Assembly (NCBI RefSeq): GCF_010499455.1
Contig: NZ_JAAGOH010000015.1
Coordinates: forward strand, 1 to 64,000
Direction: 5' to 3'
Source of the DNA: Ideonella livida
GTDB lineage: Bacteria > Pseudomonadota > Gammaproteobacteria > Burkholderiales > Burkholderiaceae_C
DNA length: 64,000 nt
Positions 19,351 through 29,197 of the stretch are shown piece by piece (positions within the stretch are counted from its first letter, which is position 1; each line of letters starts with the position of its first letter). Both the position numbers and the translations under genes were made by a program. Below the pieces are notes generated by a model. It saw nothing but the letters and a program-made list of their open reading frames with translations, did no database searches and was not told the origin of the DNA.

Positions 19351-20625
19351 ATGGATTACCAGCAACCCGACGCCACTGGCCATTTCGGCCCCTACGGTGG
19401 CAGTTTCGTTTCCGAGACACTCGTCCATGCGCTGGACGAGTTGAAAGCCGCCTACGAGCACTACCGCCACGACGCGGAGTTCCAAGCGGAGTTCCGCCGC
19501 GAACTCGCTCACTTCGTGGGTCGTCCGAGCCCCATCTATCACGCGGCGCGTTTGTCGCGGGAGCTCGGTGGCGCACAGATCTATCTCAAGCGTGAGGACC
19601 TCAACCACACGGGCGCGCACAAGGTCAACAACACGATTGGCCAGGCGCTGCTGGCCAAGCGCATGGGCAAGCCGCGCGTGATCGCGGAGACCGGTGCGGG
19701 GCAACATGGCGTGGCCACGGCCACCATTTGCGCGCGCTACGGGCTGGAGTGCGTGGTCTACATGGGCTCCGAAGACGTCAAGCGCCAAAGCCCGAACGTC
19801 TATCGCATGCACCTGCTGGGCGCCCGGGTGGTGCCGGTGGAGAGTGGCAGCAAGACCCTCAAAGATGCGCTCAACGAGGCGCTGCGGGATTGGGTCACGA
19901 ACGTGGAGAACACGTTCTACATCATCGGGACGGTGGCCGGGCCGGCGCCGTATCCGGAAATGGTCCGTGATTTCCAGCGAGTCATCGGGGACGAATGCTT
20001 GGTGCAGATGCCGGACATGATTGGTCGCCAGCCTGATGCCGTGATCGCGGCGGTGGGCGGCGGATCCAACGCGATGGGCATTTTCTATCCGTACATCCGC
20101 CACGAGGGCGTTCGCCTTATTGGTGTGGAGGCGGCCGGGCAGGGGCTGGAGTCCGGACGTCACGCGGCCAGCATCTCAGCAGGTTCGCCGGGCGTCTTGC
20201 ACGGCAACCGTACCTATTTGCTGCAGGACGATCAAGGGCAGGTGATCGAGACGCACTCCGTTTCGGCTGGCTTGGACTATCCTGGAGTCGGCCCTGAGCA
20301 CGCTTATCTGCACGACATCGGCCGTGCGGAATACGTAGGCATCCGTGACGACGAGGCACTGGCGGCCTTTCACCGGCTCTGCCGTACGGAGGGCATCATT
20401 CCCGCGCTGGAGTCCAGCCATGCTGTGGCGCACGCCATGAAGCTGGCTGCGGAGATGCGTTCTGACCAGCACCTGCTCGTGAACCTCTCAGGGCGGGGCG
20501 ACAAGGACATCGGCACTGTGGCGGACCTCTCCGGGGCTGAATTTTTCTGCCGTCCTTCGTGCCGCGGACAGTCAGTCAAGGGTGGCGACGCCGTGATGAT
20601 GATCGCCCAGGGAGCTGCACGATGA
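19351..20625 (+). CDS. trpB: TrpB, tryptophan synthase beta chain
   Basis: 424 residues from the ATG used; an in-frame ATG at 19321 overlapping trpF is an alternative and neither has a strong ribosome site. It condenses indole with serine using PLP. PLP Lys91 is in [15 protein letters not shown]. The GAGQHGVA loop, GGGSNAMG phosphate-binding loop and the COMM-domain region [15 protein letters not shown] are all present. Stop and trpA start share ATGA, so the two subunits of the channelled complex are translationally coupled. Confidence 0.96.
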   Translation: MDYQQPDATGHFGPYGGSFVSETLVHALDELKAAYEHYRHDAEFQAEFRRELAHFVGRPSPIYHAARLSRELGGAQIYLKREDLNHTGAHKVNNTIGQALLAKRMGKPRVIAETGAGQHGVATATICARYGLECVVYMGSEDVKRQSPNVYRMHLLGARVVPVESGSKTLKDALNEALRDWVTNVENTFYIIGTVAGPAPYPEMVRDFQRVIGDECLVQMPDMIGRQPDAVIAAVGGGSNAMGIFYPYIRHEGVRLIGVEAAGQGLESGRHAASISAGSPGVLHGNRTYLLQDDQGQVIETHSVSAGLDYPGVGPEHAYLHDIGRAEYVGIRDDEALAAFHRLCRTEGIIPALESSHAVAHAMKLAAEMRSDQHLLVNLSGRGDKDIGTVADLSGAEFFCRPSCRGQSVKGGDAVMMIAQGAAR

Positions 20626-21434
20626 GCCGCATTCAGGACACTTTCGCCCGCTTGCAGGCACAAGGGCGCCGCGCCCTGATTCCCTACGTGTGCGCAGGGG
20701 ACCCTTACCCTGATCTCACCCCTGAGATCATGCGGGCGCTGGCCGACGGCGGCGCCGACGTGATCGAGTTGGGTATTCCATTCTCGGATCCCATGGCCGA
20801 CGGTCCGGTGATCCAGCGCGCGGCGGAGCGCGCGCTCCACCATGGCGTGGGCATGGCCCAAGTTCTCGACATGGTGGCTGCTTTTCGTCAGACCCATCCC
20901 CAGACGCCCGTCGTGCTGATGGGTTATGCCAACCCGGTGGAGCGTTTCGACCAACGCCACGGGAGTGGAGCCTTCGTCGACGCGGCCGCTGCGGCGGGGG
21001 TGGATGGGGTGCTGATCGTGGATTACCCGCCGGAGGAGTGTGCGGACTTCGCGGCGCGGCTGCGGTCGCGCCAGATGGACCTCATCTTCCTGCTGGCGCC
21101 GACTTCGACCGACGAGCGCATGCGCAAGGTGGGTGAAATCGCCACCGGCTATGTCTACTACGTGTCCCTCAAGGGGGTCACGGGAGCCGGGCATCTTGAT
21201 ACCGAAGCGGTGGCCCGTGCGGTGCCGCGTATTCGCGCGCATGTGAAGGTGCCGGTCGGGGTAGGTTTTGGCATCCGTGACGCGTCGTCGGCCCAGGCGG
21301 TGGGTCGGGTGTCAGACGGCGTGGTGATCGGCTCACGCCTCATCCAGATTCTGGAGGCTGAGTCGCGCGACAATGTGACGACTGCCGCCAAGGCCTTCAT
21401 GGCTGAGATCCGCCACGCGCTCGACGCGCTGTGA
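20622..21434 (+). CDS. trpA: TrpA, tryptophan synthase alpha chain
   Basis: 270 residues. It cleaves indole-3-glycerol phosphate and passes indole to TrpB. The catalytic pair Glu49 and Asp60 lies in [19 protein letters not shown], with the same numbering as E. coli. [20 protein letters not shown] (loop 6) and [14 protein letters not shown] (phosphate binding) follow. Its start overlaps the trpB stop by four bases. The DNA methyltransferase gene found between trpB and trpA in some Burkholderiales is absent. Confidence 0.97.
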   Translation: MSRIQDTFARLQAQGRRALIPYVCAGDPYPDLTPEIMRALADGGADVIELGIPFSDPMADGPVIQRAAERALHHGVGMAQVLDMVAAFRQTHPQTPVVLMGYANPVERFDQRHGSGAFVDAAAAAGVDGVLIVDYPPEECADFAARLRSRQMDLIFLLAPTSTDERMRKVGEIATGYVYYVSLKGVTGAGHLDTEAVARAVPRIRAHVKVPVGVGFGIRDASSAQAVGRVSDGVVIGSRLIQILEAESRDNVTTAAKAFMAEIRHALDAL

Positions 21435-21496
21435 GCCTGGTGGGCTGACTGCGGGCGGCGTTGCCCGGGACCTGACTTTGAGATGGAGTGCTAAGC

Positions 21497-22369
21497 ATGA
21501 GCTGGCTTGAGAAACTGCTGCCCCCGAAGATCCAGCACACCGATCCGAGTGAGCGGCGCTCCGTGCCTGAAGGGCTCTGGGTCAAGTGTCCGGCCTGCGA
21601 TTCGGTCCTCTACAAGGCCGATCTTCAGCAGAACCAGAACGTCTGCCCCAAGTGCAGCCACCACCACCGCATCGGCGCGCGTGAGCGCCTCAATGCATTC
21701 CTGGATGCTGAAGGGCGCTACGAGATCGGCCACGAGGTGTTGCCGGTGGACGCGCTGAAGTTCAAGGACAGCAAGAAGTATCCGGAGCGGCTGAAGTCCG
21801 CATTGGAAGCCACCGGGGAGACCGATGCGCTGATTGTGATCGGCGGTGCGGTCATGAGCATGCCCTGCGTGGCGGCGTGCTTCGAATTCGAGTTCATGGG
21901 GGGATCCATGGGCTCGGTGGTGGGAGAGCGTTTCGTGCGGGGGGTGGAGACGGCGCTGGAGCAGAAGGTGCCGTTCATCAGCTTCACGGCCACGGGCGGT
22001 GCCCGTATGCAAGAGGGCCTGTTCAGCCTGTTGCAGATGGCCAAGACCAACGCGTCCCTGACCCGCTTGGCCAAGGCGCGGCTGCCCTACATCAGCGTGT
22101 TGACCGATCCCACCATGGGCGGCGTGTCGGCCAGTTTCGCCTTCGTGGGAGATGTGGTCATCGCTGAGCCGGGCGCGCTCATCGGTTTTGCCGGTCCTCG
22201 GGTCATCGAGAACACCGTGCGGGAAAAGCTGCCGGAAGGTTTCCAACGGGCGGAGTTCCTGCTGGGTAAGGGGGCGATCGACATGATTCAGGATCGTCGC
22301 AACCTGCGGCAGGTCATCGCCAGCCAATTGGCCATCCTGCAGCGGCAGAGCGCTGACGCCGTCGCCTGA
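21497..22369 (+). CDS. accD: AccD, acetyl-CoA carboxylase carboxyltransferase beta subunit
   Basis: 290 residues. With AccA it transfers the carboxyl group from biotin to acetyl-CoA, the first step of fatty-acid synthesis. The N-terminal zinc ribbon has Cys31, Cys34, Cys50 and Cys53 (CPAC and CPKC). The crotonase-like domain shows [35 protein letters not shown] and [26 protein letters not shown]. The start [12 protein letters not shown] with GGAG upstream is preferred over an ATG nine bases earlier. A strong terminator follows. Confidence 0.97.
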   Translation: MSWLEKLLPPKIQHTDPSERRSVPEGLWVKCPACDSVLYKADLQQNQNVCPKCSHHHRIGARERLNAFLDAEGRYEIGHEVLPVDALKFKDSKKYPERLKSALEATGETDALIVIGGAVMSMPCVAACFEFEFMGGSMGSVVGERFVRGVETALEQKVPFISFTATGGARMQEGLFSLLQMAKTNASLTRLAKARLPYISVLTDPTMGGVSASFAFVGDVVIAEPGALIGFAGPRVIENTVREKLPEGFQRAEFLLGKGAIDMIQDRRNLRQVIASQLAILQRQSADAVA

Positions 22370-22386
22370 TCATTTTCCTCACCGGT

Positions 22387-22426
22387 GCCCCGGCTGGCCT
22401 TCAGGTCTGCCGGGGCCTTTTGTTTG
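22387..22426 (+). terminator. Intrinsic terminator after accD
   Basis: An 8-bp perfect stem, GCCCCGGC/GCCGGGGC, with a 14-base loop, followed by CTTTTGTTTG. It ends only four bases before the folC ATG, so it separates the trp-accD unit from folC or allows partial read-through. Confidence 0.75.
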
Positions 22427-22430
22427 CGCC

Positions 22431-23729
22431 ATGCCCAAGACCTTGCAGGACTGGCTCGCCCATTGCGAGCAGCTTCACCCTACTGCCATCGACATGAGCC
22501 TGGACCGGGTACGCGAGGTCAAGGCGAGGCTGGACCTCCGATTTGACTGCCCGGTGATCTCCGTGGCCGGCACCAATGGCAAGGGCTCCACCTGCGCCAT
22601 GCTTGACAGCATGGCCCGTGCCGCGGGATGGCGCGTGGGCCTGTACAGCAAGCCGCATCTGGTCCATTTCGAGGAGCGCTGCAGGCTGGACGGCGAGATG
22701 ATCGCTGCCGAGGCCCTGGTGCCGCATTTCGAGGCGGTGGAGGCGGCACGCCAAGGGGTGACGCTGACCTACTTCGAATTCACCACCCTCGCCATCATCC
22801 GCGCGCTGTCACAGGCTCGGCTGGATCTGGTAGTCCTGGAGGTGGGGCTGGGGGGGCGGCTTGACGCCGTCAACGTGATCGATGCTGACTGCGCGGTGAT
22901 CACCGGCATCGACATTGACCATGTCGCATTCCTGGGGCCAGACCGTGAATCGATCGGTCGGGAAAAGGCCGGTATCTTCAGGTCCGGACGGCCTGCCGTG
23001 GTGGGAGACTTGTCCGTGCCGGCCTCGGTGCTGGAAGTGGCGCGCGAAGTTGGCGCTGACCTGAGGCTGGCCGGACGGGATTTCTCGTTCTCCGGCGATC
23101 GCCAGCAATGGTCGTGGACCGGGCGTCAACGTCGCCTGCATGGCATGGCGCCGCCGGCACTCCGCGGGTCGGCGCAACTGCTGAACGCGTCCACGGCGCT
23201 TGCGGCCCTGGAGTGTCTGCAGGACCGCGTGCCTGTGACCGCACAGGCGGTGCGCCAGGGCCTGGCCCTGGTGGAGTTGGCTGGCCGTTTCCAGGTACTT
23301 CCGGGTCAGCCCACCATCATCTTGGACGTGGCCCACAACGACCAATCCGTGGCGGCGTTGGCGCGTAACTTGGATGAGTTGGGGTTTGCCCCGCGTACCC
23401 ATGCGGTCTTCGGCGCCATGCATGACAAGGACCTGGGTGCCCTGGTGCAACGCATGGCCCCGCTGGTGGACCATTGGCACCTGACCGATCTTCCCCTGGC
23501 CCGGGCGGCCAAGGCGGCTGACTTGGCGGGGCTCGTCGAGGCGGCACCGCGTGGCGCCGGCGTTCCTGCCGCGCGTGCCGCGTGCCACGCCACACCCCAG
23601 CAGGCCTTGGTGGAAGCCCTAAGGGCGGCTGACCCCACTGATAGAATCGTGGTTTTCGGATCCTTTTACACGGTGGGTGGCGTCTTGGCCGGGGGGCTCC
23701 CTTCGCGCGGCAGCATCCAGGGGGTCTGA
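22431..23729 (+). CDS. folC: FolC, bifunctional dihydrofolate synthase / folylpolyglutamate synthase
   Basis: 432 residues, Mur-ligase-like. It adds glutamate to dihydropteroate and to reduced folates. P-loop: VAGTNGKGSTCAMLDSM near residues 45-60. The ligase signatures VVLEVGLGGRLDAVNVID, ITGIDIDHVAFLG and the later ILDVAHNDQSVAAL, where the second domain begins, are intact. No Shine-Dalgarno is visible because the accD terminator T-tract sits directly before the ATG. accD-folC adjacency is conserved in beta- and gammaproteobacteria. Confidence 0.95.
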   Translation: MPKTLQDWLAHCEQLHPTAIDMSLDRVREVKARLDLRFDCPVISVAGTNGKGSTCAMLDSMARAAGWRVGLYSKPHLVHFEERCRLDGEMIAAEALVPHFEAVEAARQGVTLTYFEFTTLAIIRALSQARLDLVVLEVGLGGRLDAVNVIDADCAVITGIDIDHVAFLGPDRESIGREKAGIFRSGRPAVVGDLSVPASVLEVAREVGADLRLAGRDFSFSGDRQQWSWTGRQRRLHGMAPPALRGSAQLLNASTALAALECLQDRVPVTAQAVRQGLALVELAGRFQVLPGQPTIILDVAHNDQSVAALARNLDELGFAPRTHAVFGAMHDKDLGALVQRMAPLVDHWHLTDLPLARAAKAADLAGLVEAAPRGAGVPAARAACHATPQQALVEALRAADPTDRIVVFGSFYTVGGVLAGGLPSRGSIQGV

Positions 23730-23886
23730 GTCTTCGGTCTCCTCTGGCAGACTGTACCGGGAATCCAAGCGGCCGCAGCGCCCTGTGGGGCCTGCGGGGC
23801 CCATATGGTATCCACGCACGCTGTGTGGCCCAAGCGTCCGACTTGGCCAGCGTCCAGCATGGCCCTGCTGGACACTTCTGACCCCA

Positions 23887-24840
23887 ATGACCGCGTCCAT
23901 GATGGGAATCTTCGACAAAGCCCGTTCACTGCTGCGCCGTGAAGCTCCCGCGGCCAAGGGGCGCCGTAAGCCTAACGCGCCGGCGCCGACGGTGTCTGCG
24001 GAGGAGCTTGAGCAGCTGAGGACGCGGGCACGAAACCGGTTGGTGGGCGCCAGCCTCCTGTTGCTTGGGGGCATCGTGGCATTCGCCCTGCTCTTTGAGA
24101 CGCAGCCCCGGCCCCTGTCTTCGGGCGTGCCGATCTGGTGGGCCGGTGGCACCAACGATTCGGCCCGGAGCCGCCCTGCCGATGCGGCGCCTGTGGAGGC
24201 CCCTGCGCCGCTGGATGAGCAGGCCCTGGATGAACAAGGCCGTGCGGCCTTGGCGTTGTCAGGGCGGGTGGCGGGCTCTTCACCTGCCGCCGTGGTCCAG
24301 GGCTTGCCGCCACTGCCTGTCCTGAGGGGGACGCCGGTTGCTGAGGTGCCGGCGCCAGGGGCAGTTTCACCGGCTCCTCCGGTGGCGCTGGCTGCGCCGC
24401 CGGCCGCGCGGCCCGTCGCCTCGGCGGCTCCGGTGACTCAGGCCTTGCCGGTGGCAGCGCCGGCCTCCAAACCCCGACCGCCGGCGGTGGCGGTGCGTGC
24501 GGAGCCTGCCCCTGTCGCCCGTGAGTCAGTGCGGGAGCCTGCACGCGAGGTCAGCCGGGAAACGGCGCGTGAGCCAGTCCGTGAACAGGCGCCTTCCGCT
24601 GCGGCGGACAAGGGGCGGTATGTGGTCCAGGTTGGGGCCTATGCCGATGCGCAGGGTGCCAGGGACGCCCGAGGCAAAGTCGAGAGTCTGGGGTTCAAGA
24701 CCTACACGCAGGTGATTGAGTCCGCTTCCGGTCGTCGTGTCCGCGTTCGCGTCGGTCCCTTCGTGACCCGTGCCGAGGCGGAAAAGGCGGCGGCCCGTCT
24801 CAAGGCGGCGGGGCAGGGTGCCGCGGTGCTGTCGTTGTGA
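23887..24840 (+). CDS. SPOR-domain cell-division protein (DedD-like)
   Basis: About 317 residues. Order: short basic cytoplasmic N-terminus (GIFDKARSLLRRE), one membrane helix (LVGASLLLLGGIVAFALLF, residues ~55-75), a long Ala/Pro/Arg-rich periplasmic linker, and a C-terminal SPOR domain (RYVVQVGAYADAQGARDA ending AAVLSL), which binds denuded glycan at the septum. The position between folC and cvpA is that of dedD. Starts at 23899 and 23902 are equally possible; no ribosome site decides. The stop overlaps the cvpA GTG. Confidence 0.88.
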   Translation: MTASMMGIFDKARSLLRREAPAAKGRRKPNAPAPTVSAEELEQLRTRARNRLVGASLLLLGGIVAFALLFETQPRPLSSGVPIWWAGGTNDSARSRPADAAPVEAPAPLDEQALDEQGRAALALSGRVAGSSPAAVVQGLPPLPVLRGTPVAEVPAPGAVSPAPPVALAAPPAARPVASAAPVTQALPVAAPASKPRPPAVAVRAEPAPVARESVREPAREVSRETAREPVREQAPSAAADKGRYVVQVGAYADAQGARDARGKVESLGFKTYTQVIESASGRRVRVRVGPFVTRAEAEKAAARLKAAGQGAAVLSL

Positions 24841-25355
24841 CCGGCCTGGACTTGTTTCTGGGCGGTGTACTGTGTTTTTCCGCCGTGCTGGGCGCCATGC
24901 GCGGCCTGGTGCTGGAGTTGGTGAGCCTGGCAGCTTGGGTGCTGGCGTGGTGGTTGGCGTCGAGCCACAGCGAGCGGTTGGCTGGGCTGGCGGGCATGCA
25001 GGTCTCTGGCGGCTGGGATGCCCTGCTTGCCTTTGTGCTGGTCTTTGTGGCCACGTTGTTGGTGGCGGGCCTATTGGGGCGTTTGCTCAAAGCCGCGTTG
25101 GGGCTGACGCCTTTTTGGCTCGTCGACCGGCTGGGCGGTGCGGTATTCGGGTTGCTGCGCGGTTTGCTGGTGCTGCTGCTGCTGGTGGCCCTGGCGCGGC
25201 TGACCCCGCTGGCGACGCAGCCGATATGGAAGGAATCTGCCGGCGCAGTCTGGCTGGAAGGGGTCCACCAGCGTGTGGCCCCCTGGGCGGTGGAGGCCTG
25301 GCGCAAGCGCCAGTCGGCCACCGTTCTTGGACATCTTGGTTATCTTGTTTCTTGA
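24837..25355 (+). CDS. cvpA: CvpA family membrane protein
   Basis: 172 residues with about four membrane helices (for example LFLGGVLCFSAVLGAMRG, LVSLAAWVLAWWLA, LLAFVLVFVATLLVAGLLG and VFGLLRGLLVLLLLVALA). It is named for colicin V production, and its cellular role is still vague. The start is a GTG overlapping the SPOR gene stop (GTGA). purF begins 15 bases after its end, a pair conserved from E. coli onward and often transcribed together. Confidence 0.92.
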   Translation: MTGLDLFLGGVLCFSAVLGAMRGLVLELVSLAAWVLAWWLASSHSERLAGLAGMQVSGGWDALLAFVLVFVATLLVAGLLGRLLKAALGLTPFWLVDRLGGAVFGLLRGLLVLLLLVALARLTPLATQPIWKESAGAVWLEGVHQRVAPWAVEAWRKRQSATVLGHLGYLVS

Positions 25356-25370
25356 AACGGACTTGCTCAC

Positions 25371-26900
25371 ATGTGCGGCATCGTCGGCGTGATCTCCCAA
25401 TCTCCGGTCAACCAACTCATCTATGACGCTTTGCTGCTGCTGCAGCATCGGGGTCAGGATGCAGCGGGCATCGTCACCATGCAGGGCACGAAGTGCTTCA
25501 TGCACAAGGCACGCGGCATGGTGCGTGACGTCTTCCGGACCCGCAACATGCGTGCACTGCCTGGCAATGTCGGACTCGGACAGGTCCGCTATCCCACTGC
25601 TGGCAATGCCTACAGCGAGGAAGAGGCGCAGCCCTTTTACGTGAACGCGCCGTTCGGCATCGTGCTGGTCCATAACGGCAACCTGACCAATGCCCAGACC
25701 CTCAAGCAGGAGCTCTTCGCAGTCGATCGTCGCCACATCAACACCGAGAGCGATACCGAAGTCCTGATCAACATCCTGGCGCACGAGCTGGAGTTGGCGG
25801 CACGCGATCTGCCGCTGACCCCGGAGGAAGTCTTCAAGGCGGTGGCGGCGGTGCACCGCCGGATCAAGGGTTCCTATGCCGTGGTGGCCTTGATCGCCGG
25901 CTACGGCTTGCTGGCCTTCCGTGATCCCTACGGCATCCGTCCGTTGTGTCTGGGCGAGATGCCCACCGAAGGCGGCAAGGACTACATGGTGGCCAGCGAG
26001 TCGGTGGCCATGGAGGGGACGGGGCATCGTTTCGTGCGGGATATTGCCCCCGGCGAGGCCGTCTTTGTGGACCTGGCCGGCCAGGTGCATGCGCAGCAGT
26101 GCGCGGAACGGTCCAGCCTCAATCCGTGCATGTTCGAATTCGTCTACCTGGCGCGTCCTGACTCGGTCATCGATGGCATCTCCGTCTATCAGGCGCGTCT
26201 GAACATGGGTGAGACCTTGGCCCAGCGAGTGATTTCCACCATGCCGCCTTCGGAGATCGATGTGGTGATTCCTATTCCCGAGTCCAGCCGTCCTGCTGCC
26301 ATGCAATTGGCCCAGAAGCTGGGCAAGCCATATCGGGAAGGTTTTGTGAAGAACCGGTACGTGGGCCGAACCTTCATCATGCCGGGCCAGTCTGTACGCA
26401 AGAAAAGCGTTCGCCAGAAGCTCAATGCCATCGGCGTCGAGTTCAAGGGCCGCAATGTGCTGCTGGTCGACGACTCGATCGTGCGAGGCACGACCTCCAA
26501 GGAGATTGTGCAGATGGCCCGAGAGGCCGGGGCCAACAAGGTCTACATGGCCTCTGCCGCGCCGCCGGTACGCTATCCGAACGTGTACGGCATCGACATG
26601 CCGACGATGGAGGAACTCATTGCGCACAACCGCAGCATGGAGGAAATCCGTCAGTTCATCGGTGCCGATGCGCTGATCTACCAAGACTTGGAGGGGATGA
26701 AGCGTGTGGTCTCGGCCCTGCAGCCCGCGCTGCAAGGCTTTGAGGCGTCCTGTTTCGATGGGCAGTATGTGACGGGTGACGTGTCCGTGGCCGATTTCGC
26801 CGCCATTCGCGCCCAACGTGTTGCGCAAGTGACGGAAGAGGAGGAGGGGGCCGATCGCAGCCGCCTGGCGCTGCAGTCCGCCCAGGGCACCTCCCACTGA
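25371..26900 (+). CDS. purF: PurF, amidophosphoribosyltransferase
   Basis: 509 residues. It makes phosphoribosylamine from PRPP and glutamine, the first step of purine synthesis. The N-terminal nucleophile is Cys2 ([15 protein letters not shown]), followed by [14 protein letters not shown] and HNGNLTN of the class II glutamine amidotransferase domain. The phosphoribosyltransferase domain has the PRPP loop [14 protein letters not shown] near residue 364. Length is typical. In P. aeruginosa metZ follows purF; here gltX does. Confidence 0.97.
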   Translation: MCGIVGVISQSPVNQLIYDALLLLQHRGQDAAGIVTMQGTKCFMHKARGMVRDVFRTRNMRALPGNVGLGQVRYPTAGNAYSEEEAQPFYVNAPFGIVLVHNGNLTNAQTLKQELFAVDRRHINTESDTEVLINILAHELELAARDLPLTPEEVFKAVAAVHRRIKGSYAVVALIAGYGLLAFRDPYGIRPLCLGEMPTEGGKDYMVASESVAMEGTGHRFVRDIAPGEAVFVDLAGQVHAQQCAERSSLNPCMFEFVYLARPDSVIDGISVYQARLNMGETLAQRVISTMPPSEIDVVIPIPESSRPAAMQLAQKLGKPYREGFVKNRYVGRTFIMPGQSVRKKSVRQKLNAIGVEFKGRNVLLVDDSIVRGTTSKEIVQMAREAGANKVYMASAAPPVRYPNVYGIDMPTMEELIAHNRSMEEIRQFIGADALIYQDLEGMKRVVSALQPALQGFEASCFDGQYVTGDVSVADFAAIRAQRVAQVTEEEEGADRSRLALQSAQGTSH

Positions 26901-26921
26901 GTCTGATTGAGAGCTTCCGCC

Positions 26922-28313
26922 ATGAGTAACATCCGCACCCGGATCGCCCCGTCCCCCACTGGCTTCCTCCACTTGGGTACTGCCCGCACTGCCCTTTACT
27001 CCTGGGCTTTTGCGCGGCACCACGGTGGCAAGTTCGTCCTCCGGATCGAGGACACTGACGTCGCACGATCCACCCAGGATTCGGTGGATCAGATCCTGCA
27101 GTCCATGCATTGGCTGGGTCTGGACTACGACGAAGGCCCGATCTATCAGATGCAGCGGCTGGACCGGTATCAGGCGGTGGTCGATCAGATGCTGGCTGCG
27201 GGTACGGCTTACCGCTGCTACACCACGCCAGCGGAGTTGGACGCGCTGCGCGAACAGCAGAAGGCCCGGGGGGAGAAGACGGGCTACGACGGTCGCTGGC
27301 GCCCCGAGCCTGGTAAGTTGCTGCCCGAGGTTCCGGCGGGTGTGCAGCCGGTCATCCGGTTCAGGAACCCCAAAGACGGCGAGGTCCGGTGGAACGATCT
27401 CGTCAAAGGCGAGATCGTCATCGCCAACAGGGAGTTCGACGATCTGATCATCCAGCGCGCGGATGGGGTGCCGACTTACAACTTCGCGGTGGTGGTTGAC
27501 GATTGGGACATGGCCATCACCCATGTCTTCCGTGGTGATGAGCACATCAACAACACGCCGTGGCAGATCAACATCTACCAGGCGCTGGGTGCCAAGCTGC
27601 CTCAGTTCGGTCACCTTCCGGTCATCCTTGGCGATGACGGGCTGAAGCTGTCCAAGCGTCGCGGTGCGGTCGCAGTGTCGAACTACGAGGAGGCTGGTTA
27701 CCTGCCCGAGGCGATGTTGAACTACTTGGCCCGCCTGGGCTGGAGCCACGGTGACGACGAACTCTTCAGCCGAGAGCAGCTGCTGGCCTGGTTCGATGGC
27801 ACGCACCTCAACAAGAGTCCCGCCCAGTGGGATGCGGCCAAGCTCACCTGGGTCAACGCCCACTACCTGAAGCAGGCCGATGGCGATCGCTTGTCGGCGC
27901 TTGTGTTGCCGCACCTGGCTCAGCGTGGATGGCAGGTGCAGGCGGATCGCCTGCCTGCCATGTGCATGCTTTTTAAGGACCGTTGCAGCACGGTTGCGGA
28001 GCTGGCAGATGAGTTGGCGATGTACTTCTCGCCGACGGTGCAAGCCAGCGAGCCAGAGCGTGCACAGCACTTGAGCGAGGCCGTTCGGCCTGCGCTTAAG
28101 GCCCTGGCAGCGCGCCTGGAGGTGGCGGAGTGGGACAAGGCTGCCATCCAGCAAGCCTTGAAGGACACCCTGACCGAGTTCAAGCTGAAGATGCCGCAAC
28201 TGGCGATGCCTGTGCGTGTCTTGGTGTGTGGCCGGGCCCAAACGCCATCCTTGGATGCAGTCATTTCACTTTTCGATAGAAAAATCGTCACAGACCGCTT
28301 GCAATCCTTCTGA
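26922..28313 (+). CDS. gltX: GltX, glutamyl-tRNA synthetase
   Basis: 463 residues, class Ic synthetase. HIGH-type motif in [18 protein letters not shown] (residues 9-26) and KLSKRRG near 242-248. FVLRIEDTD and [13 protein letters not shown] are conserved. The C-terminal anticodon-binding helical domain starts near residue 310. The start [14 protein letters not shown] is used, not the ATG 15 bases upstream. It lies directly before a tRNA array that includes two tRNA-Glu genes, so enzyme and substrate RNA are neighbours. The -35 of a likely tRNA promoter is inside its last codons. Confidence 0.97.
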   Translation: MSNIRTRIAPSPTGFLHLGTARTALYSWAFARHHGGKFVLRIEDTDVARSTQDSVDQILQSMHWLGLDYDEGPIYQMQRLDRYQAVVDQMLAAGTAYRCYTTPAELDALREQQKARGEKTGYDGRWRPEPGKLLPEVPAGVQPVIRFRNPKDGEVRWNDLVKGEIVIANREFDDLIIQRADGVPTYNFAVVVDDWDMAITHVFRGDEHINNTPWQINIYQALGAKLPQFGHLPVILGDDGLKLSKRRGAVAVSNYEEAGYLPEAMLNYLARLGWSHGDDELFSREQLLAWFDGTHLNKSPAQWDAAKLTWVNAHYLKQADGDRLSALVLPHLAQRGWQVQADRLPAMCMLFKDRCSTVAELADELAMYFSPTVQASEPERAQHLSEAVRPALKALAARLEVAEWDKAAIQQALKDTLTEFKLKMPQLAMPVRVLVCGRAQTPSLDAVISLFDRKIVTDRLQSF

Positions 28314-28328
28314 GAATCGCGTTATAGT
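28299..28328 (+). promoter_or_regulatory. Probable sigma-70 promoter of the tRNA array
   Basis: TTGCAA and TATAGT are separated by 18 bases, with the -35 in the end of gltX and the -10 just after its stop. The first tRNA starts about 55 bases downstream of the expected transcription start. The match is good for a stable-RNA promoter. Confidence 0.5.
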
Positions 28329-28389
28329 CATGGTCTTCGCTCAACGGCACTGCCTGCAGGCGGCAAGACAGAAATGTCAAGCGGTCAAG

Positions 28390-28465
<76 letters not shown>

Positions 28466-28493
28466 CATGGCCAGGCGGTGTGTTGAAAGATTT

Positions 28494-28569
28494 GTCCCCT
28501 TCGTCTAGAGGCCTAGGACACGACCCTTTCACGGTTGTAACAGGGGTTCGAATCCCCTAGGGGATACCA
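28494..28569 (+). tRNA. tRNA-Glu (anticodon TTC), copy 1
   Basis: 76 bases with encoded CCA. Acceptor GTCCCCT pairs with AGGGGAT (G1-U72 wobble), anticodon loop CTTTCAC, T-arm CAGGGG-TTCGAAT-CCCCT. It is 28 bases after tRNA-Ala copy 1. Confidence 0.97.
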
Positions 28570-28642
28570 ATTTTCTGTTTCGGCAGATTTGGTACAGGCG
28601 GTCTGAGCCTGGAAGCGTATCGCTTCGAAGATGACGCCACGC

Positions 28643-28719
28643 GGAGTGGTAGTTCAGTTGGTTAGAATACCGGCCTGTCACGCCGGGGGTCGCGGGTTCG
28701 AGTCCCGTCCACTCCGCCA
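28643..28719 (+). tRNA. tRNA-Asp (anticodon GTC), copy 1
   Basis: 77 bases with encoded CCA. Acceptor GGAGTGG/CCACTCC with discriminator G73 (Asp identity), anticodon stem CCGGC/GCCGG with loop CTGTCAC. It is 73 bases after tRNA-Glu and only four bases before the second tRNA-Ala. Confidence 0.97.
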
Positions 28720-28723
28720 CCTT

Positions 28724-28799
<76 letters not shown>

Positions 28800-28806
28800 A
28801 GATCTA

Positions 28807-28882
28807 GTCCCCTTCGTCTAGAGGCCTAGGACACGACCCTTTCACGGTTGTAACAGGGGTTCGAATCCCCTAGGGGATACCA
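28807..28882 (+). tRNA. tRNA-Glu (anticodon TTC), copy 2
   Basis: 76 bases, identical to copy 1 including the encoded CCA. The spacer to tRNA-Asp matches the copy 1 spacer at 71 of 73 bases. Confidence 0.97.
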
Positions 28883-28955
28883 ATTTTCTGTTTCGGCAGA
28901 TTTGGTACAGGCAGTCTGAGCCTGGAAGCGCATCGCTTCGAAGATGACGCCACGC

Positions 28956-29032
28956 GGAGTGGTAGTTCAGTTGGTTAGAATACCGGCCTGTCACGCCGGG
29001 GGTCGCGGGTTCGAGTCCCGTCCACTCCGCCA
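28956..29032 (+). tRNA. tRNA-Asp (anticodon GTC), copy 2
   Basis: 77 bases, identical to copy 1 including CCA. It is the last tRNA of the array; a strong terminator begins 10 bases further on. Confidence 0.97.
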
Positions 29033-29042
29033 CAAGAAAAAT

Positions 29043-29066
29043 CCCACCTTTGGTGGGTTTTTTTTT
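29043..29066 (+). terminator. Intrinsic terminator of the tRNA array
   Basis: Stem CCCACC/GGTGGG with a TTT loop and nine T residues after it; five A residues before the stem extend the pairing. Confidence 0.92.
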
Positions 29067-29197
29067 GTCCATTTCAAGCCGGTGCGGCGGGGTCAGGTCT
29101 GGCTTGTTTGGGCCGAGTGTTAGCGGTAGCGGACGAGGTTTTAGAGATCTTTTCCCTACAATCTAGTTTGGCTTTCAACGGTTGGGACGCGACGGCA

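Noticed and set aside
25071-28241. A 1056-codon open frame on the minus strand across purF and gltX
   Set aside because: It is fully antisense to two firmly identified genes, has no domain, and a His/Gln/Arg-rich composition typical of GC-rich antisense frames.
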